From a candidate division LCP-89 bacterium B3_LCP (GTDB taxonomy: Bacteria > Electryoneota > B3-LCP): a DNA stretch of 64,000 nt. A program made the translations under genes and the position numbers. The notes below the pieces were generated by a model. It searched no databases, was not told where the DNA came from, and was given only the letters and a program-made list of their open reading frames with translations. The DNA lies in NCBI GenBank assembly GCA_005223185.1, contig NJBN01000005.1, positions 242,668-306,667 of the forward strand, read 5' to 3'. This document shows positions 7,189 to 14,489 of the stretch, one piece after another (positions within the stretch are counted from its first letter, which is position 1; every line of letters starts with the position of its first letter).

Positions 7189-7211
7189 AAACGCTCTTCT
7201 GAGCGTTTTTT
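7189..7211 (+). terminator. Hairpin with T-run just upstream of typA
   Basis: AAACGCTC (7189-7196) pairs with GAGCGTTT around TTCT and runs into TTTTTT. It ends about 30 bases before the typA start codon. It may be an attenuator of typA or a terminator of upstream transcription. The remainder of 7067-7188 shows nothing I can identify. Confidence 0.5.
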
Positions 7212-7241
7212 ATATTCTGATCCAGATATGAGGAAGATAAA

Positions 7242-9074
7242 TTGGTAAAAACAAGAGACAATCTGCGCAACGTTGCCATCATCGCGCATGTCGATCATGG
7301 CAAGACCACTCTGGTGGATGGGATGCTGCACCAGTCTGGTTTGTTCAGTGCGCGGGATAAAATCGCTGAACGGGCTCTGGATTCCATGGACCTGGAACGC
7401 GAAAAGGGCATCACCATCATGGCCAAGAATACCGCCATTCCTTACCTTGATACCACTATAAACATAGTCGATACGCCCGGGCACGCCGATTTTGGGGGCG
7501 AAGTCCAGCGCATCCTTAAGATGGTCGATGGCTGCCTGCTGCTGGTGGACGCTTCAGAAGGCCCACTGCCACAGACCCGCTATGTGCTTTCCAACGCTTT
7601 AGCTAACGGACTGTCGCCCATAGTGGTGATCAACAAGATAGACAGACCCGATGCGCGCATCGAAGAGGTTCTGTATGAAGTACTGGAACTCTTTATTGAC
7701 CTGGAAGCTACGGAGGAGCAGTGCAATTTCCCCACGGTTTACACCGTGGCTAAAACGGGCACTGCCACGCTGGATATGGACAAACCGGGTGAGGATCTAC
7801 GGCCGCTGTTTGAGCTTCTGTTAGAAAACGTCCCTCCTCCGGCTTATGAAGAGGGGCATCCGCTGCAGCTTCAGATCACCTCTTTGGATTACAGCGATTA
7901 CCTGGGACGGATCGGTATTGGCAGGGTGACCAATGGCACATTAAATACCGGACAGACCATTTTAATGACAGATAGCAGCGAGGAAAGCGAAGGAACGAAA
8001 GCGAAGATCACCAAGCTGTTCGGATTCAGTGGTCTTGAGCGGATTCCCATCGATGAAGCGCTGCCGGGCGATATCGTTGCTATTGCCGGTATCGAAGGGA
8101 TCAAACTGGGCGGCACACTAACCGACCCTGAAGATCCTCGACCACTGCCTGCCCTGAAGATCGATGAGCCGTCGCTGGAGATGGTGTTTTCCATCAATAC
8201 TTCGCCCTTCGCAGGGCGGGAAGGGACCTATCTGACCAGCCGTCAGTTGAAGGACCGCCTTTTCAAGGAGGTCATGGGCAATCCATCGCTGCAGGTGGAA
8301 GATACCGACACTGCTAACGCTTTCAAGGTGGTGGGGCGCGGCGAACTGCAGATGGCTATCCTGATCGAAACCATGCGCCGGGAAGGGTTCGAAATGTCCA
8401 TCGGCAAGCCGACTGTGCGCACGCGCACCGAAGACGGTCAACTGCTGGAACCGTTCGAACACCTGGTGATCGACTGCCCGGAAACATACCTGGGAACCGT
8501 TACGCAAATGCTGGCACCCCGCAAAGCGAAGATGCTGAAGATGATGAACCATTCGTCGGGATGGGTGAGACTGGAATATGAAATCTCATTACGGGGATTG
8601 ATCGGGTTGCGGGCGAATCTGATCGTCGATTCGCGCGGTACGGCGATTGTCAACAACGTCTTTTCGGGATGGAAGCCGCATATGGGCCAATACAGCCGCA
8701 CGGTTAACGGCGTGCTGGTGGCAGACCGCACCGGTAAAACGAACGCTTATGCGCTGCAAAACCTGCAGGAACGCGGCGTGATGTTCGTAGCGCCGGGAGA
8801 CGAGGTTTATTCCGGCCGCATCGTCGGTGAAAATTCGAGGACTGACGACATCTGGGTCAACGCGACCAAGGAGAAGAAGTTAACCAACATCCGCGCCGCG
8901 GCTTCGGATGAATCGTACCACATCCACCCGCCGCGTTTGATGTCGCTGGAAATGGCACTGGAATTCATTGAAGAGGATGAACTAATCGAAGTCACTCCCA
9001 AATCGATCCGTCTGAGGAAGAAAGTCCTCACCGAAGAAGAATTCAAGAAGCTGAAGAGGAGGGGAGACAAATAG
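7242..9074 (+). CDS. typA: Translational GTPase TypA/BipA
   Basis: This ribosome-binding GTPase of 610 residues is full length for the family and involved in ribosome assembly and stress or low-temperature growth. The G motifs are all present: AHVDHGKTT (about 15-23), the switch-[17 protein letters not shown], and [12 protein letters not shown]-like domains and the TypA-specific C-terminal region with the [22 protein letters not shown] segment follow. The start codon is TTG (7242) with AGGAAG a few bases upstream; no in-frame ATG precedes the P-loop at a suitable distance. It appears monocistronic, and a hairpin with a T-run lies just upstream. Confidence 0.97.
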   Translation: MVKTRDNLRNVAIIAHVDHGKTTLVDGMLHQSGLFSARDKIAERALDSMDLEREKGITIMAKNTAIPYLDTTINIVDTPGHADFGGEVQRILKMVDGCLLLVDASEGPLPQTRYVLSNALANGLSPIVVINKIDRPDARIEEVLYEVLELFIDLEATEEQCNFPTVYTVAKTGTATLDMDKPGEDLRPLFELLLENVPPPAYEEGHPLQLQITSLDYSDYLGRIGIGRVTNGTLNTGQTILMTDSSEESEGTKAKITKLFGFSGLERIPIDEALPGDIVAIAGIEGIKLGGTLTDPEDPRPLPALKIDEPSLEMVFSINTSPFAGREGTYLTSRQLKDRLFKEVMGNPSLQVEDTDTANAFKVVGRGELQMAILIETMRREGFEMSIGKPTVRTRTEDGQLLEPFEHLVIDCPETYLGTVTQMLAPRKAKMLKMMNHSSGWVRLEYEISLRGLIGLRANLIVDSRGTAIVNNVFSGWKPHMGQYSRTVNGVLVADRTGKTNAYALQNLQERGVMFVAPGDEVYSGRIVGENSRTDDIWVNATKEKKLTNIRAAASDESYHIHPPRLMSLEMALEFIEEDELIEVTPKSIRLRKKVLTEEEFKKLKRRGDK

Positions 9075-9089
9075 GTACGGTCTGCCCCG

Positions 9090-9290
9090 GCATTTTTGTG
9101 CTGTCGAGTCTCCGCACTCGACAGTTGTTTAACCGCACCGTCGTATACCCCCGTGCGACGCCTGTTTTATCACGAACTGTAATCGAGGGCGTCTGACATC
9201 ACAATCACGCGTAGGGGTCGGTCTTGCGCCGACCCGCAATTTTTGTGCTGTCGAGTCTCTGTACTCGAAAGATCCCATAGTCGGGATCGA
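9090..9290. repeat. Spacer after typA with duplicated hairpin elements
   Basis: No gene is seen between typA and vsr. A repeat beginning CATTTTTGTGCTGTCGAGTC occurs at about 9090-9124 and again, slightly altered, at 9237-9269. In the first copy CTGTCGAGT and ACTCGACAG form a perfect 9-bp hairpin that may end the typA transcript. Between them GGGTCGGT/GCCGACCC forms another inverted repeat. Confidence 0.6.
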
Positions 9291-9364
9291 CCTTGTGTCA
9301 ATCCGACCGAGGTCAGGTATATCTCACCACAAAGGCGAACGAGAAGGAGGGAAGGGGAGGGAAA

Positions 9365-9781
9365 CTAAGAAGATAGAAACGACTCAAGAGAAGATCGTAA
9401 TGAACCAGTATCGATAATTTGACATTGCCAGACAATTAGAACGCTCCAACCCATAAGTTCTAAATCACTCTTGACTTTCTTATCTCTCTTTCGATTCCTC
9501 ACTATTTTATCTTTCCAAAATTCAGAATTTGTTTTTGGAATACTTGAGAGTCTGCAGTTTTTATGACCGTGCCAAAAACAACCATGCACAAAGATGATTT
9601 TCTTATGTTTTTTCAGTACTATATCTGGTGTACCAGGAAGGTTTTTATCGTGTAGACGGAATCTGTAGCCTAATCGATGTAAAACGCTCCTTACTACTAT
9701 TTCTTGCTTTGTGTCCCGCTTCTTCACACGAGACATTTTATATGAGGTAATTTCCGCTTTACTTCTTTTGGGACTGGTCAT
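9365..9781 (-). CDS. vsr: Very short patch repair endonuclease (Vsr)
   Basis: The 138-residue protein aligns by eye along the whole Vsr family: MSRVKKRDTKQE (counterpart of the MRAIxxxDT region), YRFRLHDKNLPGTPDIVL with the catalytic Asp, IIFVHGCFWHGHKNC with zinc-binding Cys and His, FWxxKIxxNxxRD, and LELMGWSVLIVWQCQI. Vsr nicks beside T:G mismatches produced by deamination of 5-methylcytosine and is normally encoded next to its cytosine methyltransferase. Here it is the last gene of a three-gene unit, 8 bases after the GHKL ATPase gene. The local DNA is AT-rich compared with neighbours, which suggests horizontal transfer. Confidence 0.93.
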   Translation of the reverse strand: MTSPKRSKAEITSYKMSRVKKRDTKQEIVVRSVLHRLGYRFRLHDKNLPGTPDIVLKKHKKIIFVHGCFWHGHKNCRLSSIPKTNSEFWKDKIVRNRKRDKKVKSDLELMGWSVLIVWQCQIIDTGSLRSSLESFLSS

Positions 9782-9789
9782 TATCTAGT

Positions 9790-11445
9790 CTACTTGGATA
9801 ATAGCCTTCTTATCCTCTCCTTAATGTTGAAATAGACAGTAGTTAATTTGACTTTTGCCTCATCGGTAAGCAAAGCAGTGTGCGCAAGTGCATCTCTTAC
9901 TGGTTTATATTCCCTTGCATCCCGTGAAAGACTAGCTTCTGTTGTAAGATCTTCCTTATCGAACAAGTTTGCTAGATCATCCATAGTCAAATAACTTAAC
10001 TTGGAGGGATCCTTTCTTATTTCTATACTAATATTTCCTTTATTTTTGTTTTCGGTCTCTTTTTTCTGCCAATGTAAGAATTTCCTGTTAGCCTCTGGAG
10101 ACAAGGAAATCTTTTTTTCTTGTATGAATCTTCTTAATAAGTTTTCCGAGATAAAACATTCCGCATAAGATGAAAAATTGAATATAGCATCACTACCAAG
10201 TTCAGCAACCCAACTATCTATCCTCTTTTTATTTTTAGTATCTATGGGAAGCTCGTATTCTTTAGAGACTTCATTGTAAAGCTCCTCTGCTTTTCTTTCT
10301 TTTTTAGTTATGCTTTTATTCTCTGGATCACCATCTTGCTTCAGTTCGCGCCTCCATTTATCCCAATCCTCGAGAACTTTATTTATTACCTTTTCTTTCA
10401 GTGAATCCAGAAGTGACTCATATTTGGGATCATTGGCAACGATGTTCTCACGGCTACTTGTAAACCTTTCTACCTCGTCATCTAAATCGTCAAAGTGAAT
10501 TTGTCCATATAGATAGCTCTCCACTATTCTTGCAGTTGGAATATGCTTTAGTATGTCTTTTTCTCGTAGCCTACCGTTAACAAACAAATCAACTCCCATC
10601 CTTTCTTCAATGGAGAATATCTTAAGATCTCTAGGCTTTTCAACAGAAGCTATGAAACCCTTATATCCGCCATTTTCAACAGTGAGTTCCTTTTGCCGTT
10701 TAAGATTACTTAAAGTATTTAAATATGGATCATTAAGATCATTTATATTCCATAACAGTTGTGTTTTTTGTGCTAAATCCTTAAGATCATCAAGAGTCAC
10801 TTCTACATCATTAACATGAATTTTAAATGAGGGATCAATTAGCGAGAATCTGAAATAGCGAGCTATTATCTTTCTTAAAAAGTCAATAGTATTTTTTATG
10901 CCATCCTTTATATTTTCAAAGAAAATAATCGTCCCCTGTTCATGTCCCTCAATATACATTTCAAATGTGCTTAGCTCCCAATCCTCAAGAGGATATTCAC
11001 TAGGTTTCAAATCATGTTCTATCGCCTCGTCCAAACCAGAATTATCTATTACTCCTCCGACATATTCGGTTGCATTGGTTTTAGTAATAATTTCTATCTT
11101 CTCTGCACACGATAATAATGCTAATTTTCCTATTCCTTTTCTTCCGATAAATGGTCTTCCGACTGGTTGAAAAGCTTTTACATCCTTTCTTTTAGAATAT
11201 CCAATCTTCAGGAATCTTTCCTGAAATTCTTCAGATGTCATACCAATCCCGTCATCTTTAATGAAAAAATAGCTACTGTCTCTATCAATATATATATACA
11301 CGTTATTAGCACCTGCATCCCAGGAATTGGAAATTGCCTCCCCGAGAACTGTTGCGAAGCTTCTGTATAAATTTCTTCCCAAGTGATTTAGAACACTTAA
11401 AGAAATCTCAAACGAAAAGCTTTCACTAGCTGATATGTCGCTCAT
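9790..11445 (-). CDS. GHKL-type (MutL/MORC-like) ATPase of a methylation island
   Basis: The 551-residue protein has an N-terminal GHKL ATP-binding fold. Motif I is EAISNSWDAGANNV (about 36-49), motif II KDDGIGM, and motif III GRKGIGKLALLSCA, all features of the Hsp90/MutL/MORC superfamily. A second S5-like alpha/beta region follows (to about 330), then a charged helical C-terminal part ending in DALAHTAL and KERIRRLLSK. Histidine-kinase phosphoacceptor and receiver domains are absent, so it is not a sensor kinase. Its ATG overlaps the methyltransferase stop by 4 bp and vsr follows after 8 bp, indicating a coupled operon. MORC-like GHKL ATPases are known in predicted restriction-modification loci, and MutL stimulates Vsr in E. 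coli; a helper role for Vsr or a defence effector role is inference. Confidence 0.85.
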   Translation of the reverse strand: MSDISASESFSFEISLSVLNHLGRNLYRSFATVLGEAISNSWDAGANNVYIYIDRDSSYFFIKDDGIGMTSEEFQERFLKIGYSKRKDVKAFQPVGRPFIGRKGIGKLALLSCAEKIEIITKTNATEYVGGVIDNSGLDEAIEHDLKPSEYPLEDWELSTFEMYIEGHEQGTIIFFENIKDGIKNTIDFLRKIIARYFRFSLIDPSFKIHVNDVEVTLDDLKDLAQKTQLLWNINDLNDPYLNTLSNLKRQKELTVENGGYKGFIASVEKPRDLKIFSIEERMGVDLFVNGRLREKDILKHIPTARIVESYLYGQIHFDDLDDEVERFTSSRENIVANDPKYESLLDSLKEKVINKVLEDWDKWRRELKQDGDPENKSITKKERKAEELYNEVSKEYELPIDTKNKKRIDSWVAELGSDAIFNFSSYAECFISENLLRRFIQEKKISLSPEANRKFLHWQKKETENKNKGNISIEIRKDPSKLSYLTMDDLANLFDKEDLTTEASLSRDAREYKPVRDALAHTALLTDEAKVKLTTVYFNIKERIRRLLSK

Positions 11446-12491
11446 GAATACGTCTCCAAATGTTTAATGATACTTTGTGCAATTACCTTTCCTAGATTGA
11501 CTGGTACGGCATTTCCTATCAATCTGCCAAGTTTCATGAAAGTTATTGCTGAGTCTTTTTCAACGAATTCATAATCCTCGGGAAATGATTGAATGAGCGC
11601 TGCCTCTCTTATGGATATAGCCCGATCTTGTTCTGGATGACCGAAACGTCCATTCCCAAAACCGTGGAATAGTGTAGTCATGGTCGGTGAGGGTTTATCC
11701 CACTCCATTCGGCCATACACACTAGTAAATGTCCTACATGTTTCTTTTTTGTGGCAGTCAGCTATCAGATCCTTATCCCATTCTCTCCATGATCCTCCTG
11801 GTCTTGAAGCTCGAATGCGATTAAGATTTAGCGTGGATAGATTTCTCGCACGGTGGAGTGAATCTTTTGTCGATACCTCACCTGCCTGTAAGGGTTCAAG
11901 GTGACCAATTGCCTGTCTGACTGTAGAGTATTGATTCGGATCACAAAACGATGGTAAGATGTCAAGCTCGCCTAGCTTTGAGGCGAATAAAACCAACCGT
12001 TTTCGAGTTTGAGGAATGCCGTACTTCGGACAGTAGACATTGAAAGGCTTGACTTTATACTCATTACGTTCTAAAAGTTGAACAAAATCCTTGTAGACGT
12101 TATGGTTCGATAAACGCGGAACATTTTCCATACTTACTATGGTGGGTTGTATTTCTTCGATCAGTTGACCGAATGTGTAAAGCAAACCCCATTTGGAGTC
12201 GTTCTTATGATCCTTTCCTTGATTGTAGGTTGAAAATGGCTGACAAGGTGCACAACCAACCAGTATCTTCATATCTCCCCTAGGAAAGAGAGATTTGATA
12301 TCATCGGAACTCAATTCTCCTACATCTCTTTCGATAAATCGCGCATCATTGTTCTTTTCGTACGGATACCTGCATGCAGGATCGAGGTCAATTCCGGCAT
12401 TGACCTTAACACCTTCTAAAGTAAGTCCGTGGGTCAGACCACCTACTCCGCAGAACAAATCAACTACTGAAAAGGACACCTTGCAATTCAC
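11442..12491 (-). CDS. DNA (cytosine-5-)-methyltransferase
   Basis: All main m5C methyltransferase motifs are present: I (DLFCGVGGLTHGL), IV with the catalytic Cys (GCAPCQPFSTY), VI (ENVPRL), VIII (QTRKRLVLFAS), IX (RQAIGHL), a target-recognition region, and X (GRLIGNAVPVNLGKVIAQ). Length is about 349 residues, short to normal for the family. The annotated first codon is GTG, but the AGGAG site overlaps it; an in-frame GTG 12 bases downstream (12479) has better spacing and may be the real start. It heads an operon with the GHKL ATPase and vsr. The recognition sequence cannot be read from the protein. Partner Vsr suggests a Dcm-like context. No separate restriction endonuclease is visible. Confidence 0.93.
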   Translation of the reverse strand: MNCKVSFSVVDLFCGVGGLTHGLTLEGVKVNAGIDLDPACRYPYEKNNDARFIERDVGELSSDDIKSLFPRGDMKILVGCAPCQPFSTYNQGKDHKNDSKWGLLYTFGQLIEEIQPTIVSMENVPRLSNHNVYKDFVQLLERNEYKVKPFNVYCPKYGIPQTRKRLVLFASKLGELDILPSFCDPNQYSTVRQAIGHLEPLQAGEVSTKDSLHRARNLSTLNLNRIRASRPGGSWREWDKDLIADCHKKETCRTFTSVYGRMEWDKPSPTMTTLFHGFGNGRFGHPEQDRAISIREAALIQSFPEDYEFVEKDSAITFMKLGRLIGNAVPVNLGKVIAQSIIKHLETYS

Positions 12492-12512
12492 TCCTATTCA
12501 TACATATAAATG

Positions 12513-12541
12513 AATATAATTGAAAATGAGTAGTAATGCAA
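12513..12541 (-). promoter_or_regulatory. Promoter of the methyltransferase operon
   Basis: On the minus strand TTGCAT (12536-12541), 17 bases, TATATT (12513-12518). Transcription would begin near 12506, leaving a very short leader before the AGGAG site. Confidence 0.65.
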
Positions 12542-12659
12542 CTGTATTTTGAAAAAAATGCCTATTGAAGGTAATCCAACCCCCTCCCCCCAATCCCCAT
12601 TTTTTTACTAACGGCAAACCGCTAACAACTAACTGCTATGTATAATCCCAACATATCCC

Positions 12660-12688
12660 TTGACTTTCCGCATTTATTGTTGTATATT
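12660..12688 (+). promoter_or_regulatory. Orphan promoter-like sequence
   Basis: TTGACT (12660-12665), 17 bases, TATATT (12683-12688) matches the local promoter pattern exactly. No gene lies downstream on this strand; transcription would run through the heptamer array and antisense into mobA. Confidence 0.5.
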
Positions 12689-12733
12689 ATATATATACTC
12701 TAATTATAAAATTTCCATCCTTTCACTACCACT

Positions 12734-12803
12734 TAATCCCTAATCCCTAATCCCTAATCCCTAATCCCTAATCCCTAATCCCTAACCCCTAACCCCTAAC
12801 CCC
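12734..12803. repeat. Telomere-like heptamer array (7 x TAATCCC, 3 x TAACCCC)
   Basis: Ten consecutive 7-bp units span exactly 70 bp: seven TAATCCC followed by three TAACCCC, then degenerating into TAAAACC. The array lies in a 545-bp spacer between the methyltransferase operon and mobA. The rest of that spacer has no gene; a perfect ACCGTCA/TGACGGT hairpin (12991-13008) without a T-run is the only other structure seen. Confidence 0.9.
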
Positions 12804-13036
12804 TAAAACCATCTTCTTGACATCCGACACATCTGTCACCCCGACAAATCTGCCCGACAACCTAAACCACTGAAATCCAAGCAATTAACCAGTAAAAACG
12901 ACAAATATGACGGAATTTGAAAATCTCAGCACAGCCAGCGACACAAAATGCCGCTTCCCCGCACGTAACACGAAAATTCACGCCGCCCCCACCGTCAAAT
13001 CTGACGGTACCCAAAAGTGTAAAATAATGCGGATTT

Positions 13037-13648
13037 TTACAGATCTTCCGGTGCGTTCAGGTTAGATAGTGAGGTTTCGTTGGTGGGGATGACAGTCTTT
13101 AAGGATAGTTGGGATATGCCGCCTTTCAGTGAAAGTTCACCTGCCTGAAGTCTCATCTGCCAGTAATCCAAATTTTGCGCACTGTACAACGCGGCTAACG
13201 GTTCGATACCACGCTTTGATTTGAAAGCGATGACGTCGTAATCTTCCTCAACTGCCTGAATCAGCATGTTGAGGTCCGATACTGAAAGATCGGGCATATC
13301 GACGGGGAGAATCAGCACCCAGGTAGTTTCACAGTGTTTTAGACTGGCGACTAGACCGCCTAAGGGTCCCTTATTGGGAGCAGCATCCGGAATCACTTCG
13401 CAGTCGTAATAATTGTCATTATCGAAGTTATCCCCCACGATAATCGGCTTATTCCCCAGAGCAGATTCGACCAAATTACAGGAGCGTTCCAGCAGCGTCA
13501 TTCCGTCTTTCTGCAACCAGCGTTTATCTTTTCCCATGCGGCTGCTCTTGCCGCCTGCTAAGATGTATCCGGTGATGGATTTGGTGTGAGATTGCTTCGT
13601 CATCCCGCTACTGCGGGATTCCTCGCAATGACGGTTGAAGGGCTTCAT
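13037..13648 (-). CDS. mobA: Molybdenum cofactor guanylyltransferase MobA
   Basis: MobA attaches GMP to molybdopterin to make the bis-MGD cofactor. The nucleotide-binding signature LAGGKSSRMGKDKRWL (about 31-46) and PVDMPDLS (metal-binding Asp) are typical, and 203 residues fit the family. The first 20 or so residues are encoded by a dispersed palindrome (inverted CCCGCTACTGCGGG with flanking CATTGCGAGG-like arms) and are not conserved MobA sequence, so the insertion has provided a new N-terminus. An alternative ATG (13603) lies inside that repeat. I keep the outer ATG because it is 8 bases after the prepilin peptidase stop and could be translationally coupled. No molybdoenzyme gene is in the window. 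Confidence 0.85.
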   Translation of the reverse strand: MKPFNRHCEESRSSGMTKQSHTKSITGYILAGGKSSRMGKDKRWLQKDGMTLLERSCNLVESALGNKPIIVGDNFDNDNYYDCEVIPDAAPNKGPLGGLVASLKHCETTWVLILPVDMPDLSVSDLNMLIQAVEEDYDVIAFKSKRGIEPLAALYSAQNLDYWQMRLQAGELSLKGGISQLSLKTVIPTNETSLSNLNAPEDL

Positions 13649-13655
13649 AATAGTA

Positions 13656-14489
13656 TTAATAGATAAATCCTAAATACCACTGAACGATCTCTCGCCCTGC
13701 TAAAATTGTCATCCAGGCACCGATGGCGAAGAAGGGTCCCATGGGCACGCGCAGGTCTTTTACTCTTCTGTAAAACAGGAGCGAAAAAAATACGGCGAAA
13801 AGTACAGCGCAGAGATATAAAATGATAAATCGTCCGGGACCGAAGGTGAATCCCAGCACGGCGGCCAGCTTTAAATCACCCATGCCGCTGAACCGCCCCT
13901 TCATCACCTTTCCGATAAGCATGGTCAAGCCTGCGATAACAATTCCTACCATCAGCCCCAATAGCGCCTGAAGCCAGGACTGCTGCGGTGAAATAATCAT
14001 CCAGGCGAAGCTAACAAGGAGACCGAAACCAACCAATGCATTCGGCAGGCGATAGTGTTCGATATCGATAGCTGCAAGGATGATCAGCAGCATCATCCAT
14101 ATTCCCAGAAACCCAAAAGAAGCGCTCCATCCTTCCAGGATATAGAGACTCCCCAGGATCAATGCGCAGAGCAGTTCGACTATGGGATAGCGGGGCGATA
14201 AAGGCGTTCCGCAACAGGAAGCCTTGCCTTTCAGGAAGAAGTAGCTGAAGAAAGGGACGTTGAGGTAGAATGGTATCGATTGTCCGCAGGATGGACAGTG
14301 GGAGGCTGGTTTAATGAGGGATTTTCCTGAGGGTAGCCTGTGGATCACCACATTGGCGAAAGACCCCAATATTGAGCCCACAATGATAGACAAAGCAAGC
14401 CCAAGTGAGGAATCCCAACTTAAAAGATTCCAGGCGTCAGCCCAGATCGTTAAACTAGCGATCTGAGGGGAGATCTGTAGTTGCATCAA
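13656..14489 (-). CDS. pilD: Type IV prepilin peptidase / N-methyltransferase (PilD family)
   Basis: This is an integral membrane aspartyl protease of 277 residues that cleaves and methylates type IV pilin or type II secretion pseudopilin leaders. Visible features are GSILGSFANVVIHRLP, the cytoplasmic Cys-containing loop starting CPSC, PRYPIVELLCA, the first catalytic Asp in AAIDIEHYRLPN, and the GxGD motif GMGDLKL, with about eight hydrophobic segments. The second Cys pair of the zinc loop is altered: it reads ASCCG where CxxCG is usual, so metal binding may differ. The gene overlaps the upstream RND gene by 4 bp. No pilin genes are in the window. Confidence 0.93.
   Translation of the reverse strand: MMQLQISPQIASLTIWADAWNLLSWDSSLGLALSIIVGSILGSFANVVIHRLPSGKSLIKPASHCPSCGQSIPFYLNVPFFSYFFLKGKASCCGTPLSPRYPIVELLCALILGSLYILEGWSASFGFLGIWMMLLIILAAIDIEHYRLPNALVGFGLLVSFAWMIISPQQSWLQALLGLMVGIVIAGLTMLIGKVMKGRFSGMGDLKLAAVLGFTFGPGRFIILYLCAVLFAVFFSLLFYRRVKDLRVPMGPFFAIGAWMTILAGREIVQWYLGFIY

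Noticed and set aside
9790-11445. Histidine kinase because of the GHKL ATPase fold
   Set aside because: No phosphoacceptor His helix, sensor domain or membrane span; motif wording and operon context fit MutL/MORC-like ATPases.
12734-12803. Eukaryotic telomere or contamination
   Set aside because: Units are TAATCCC and TAACCCC rather than CCCTAA hexamers, the array is only 70 bp, and bacterial genes continue on both sides.
12991-13008. Terminator for mobA
   Set aside because: The ACCGTCA/TGACGGT hairpin is perfect but no T-run follows on either strand.
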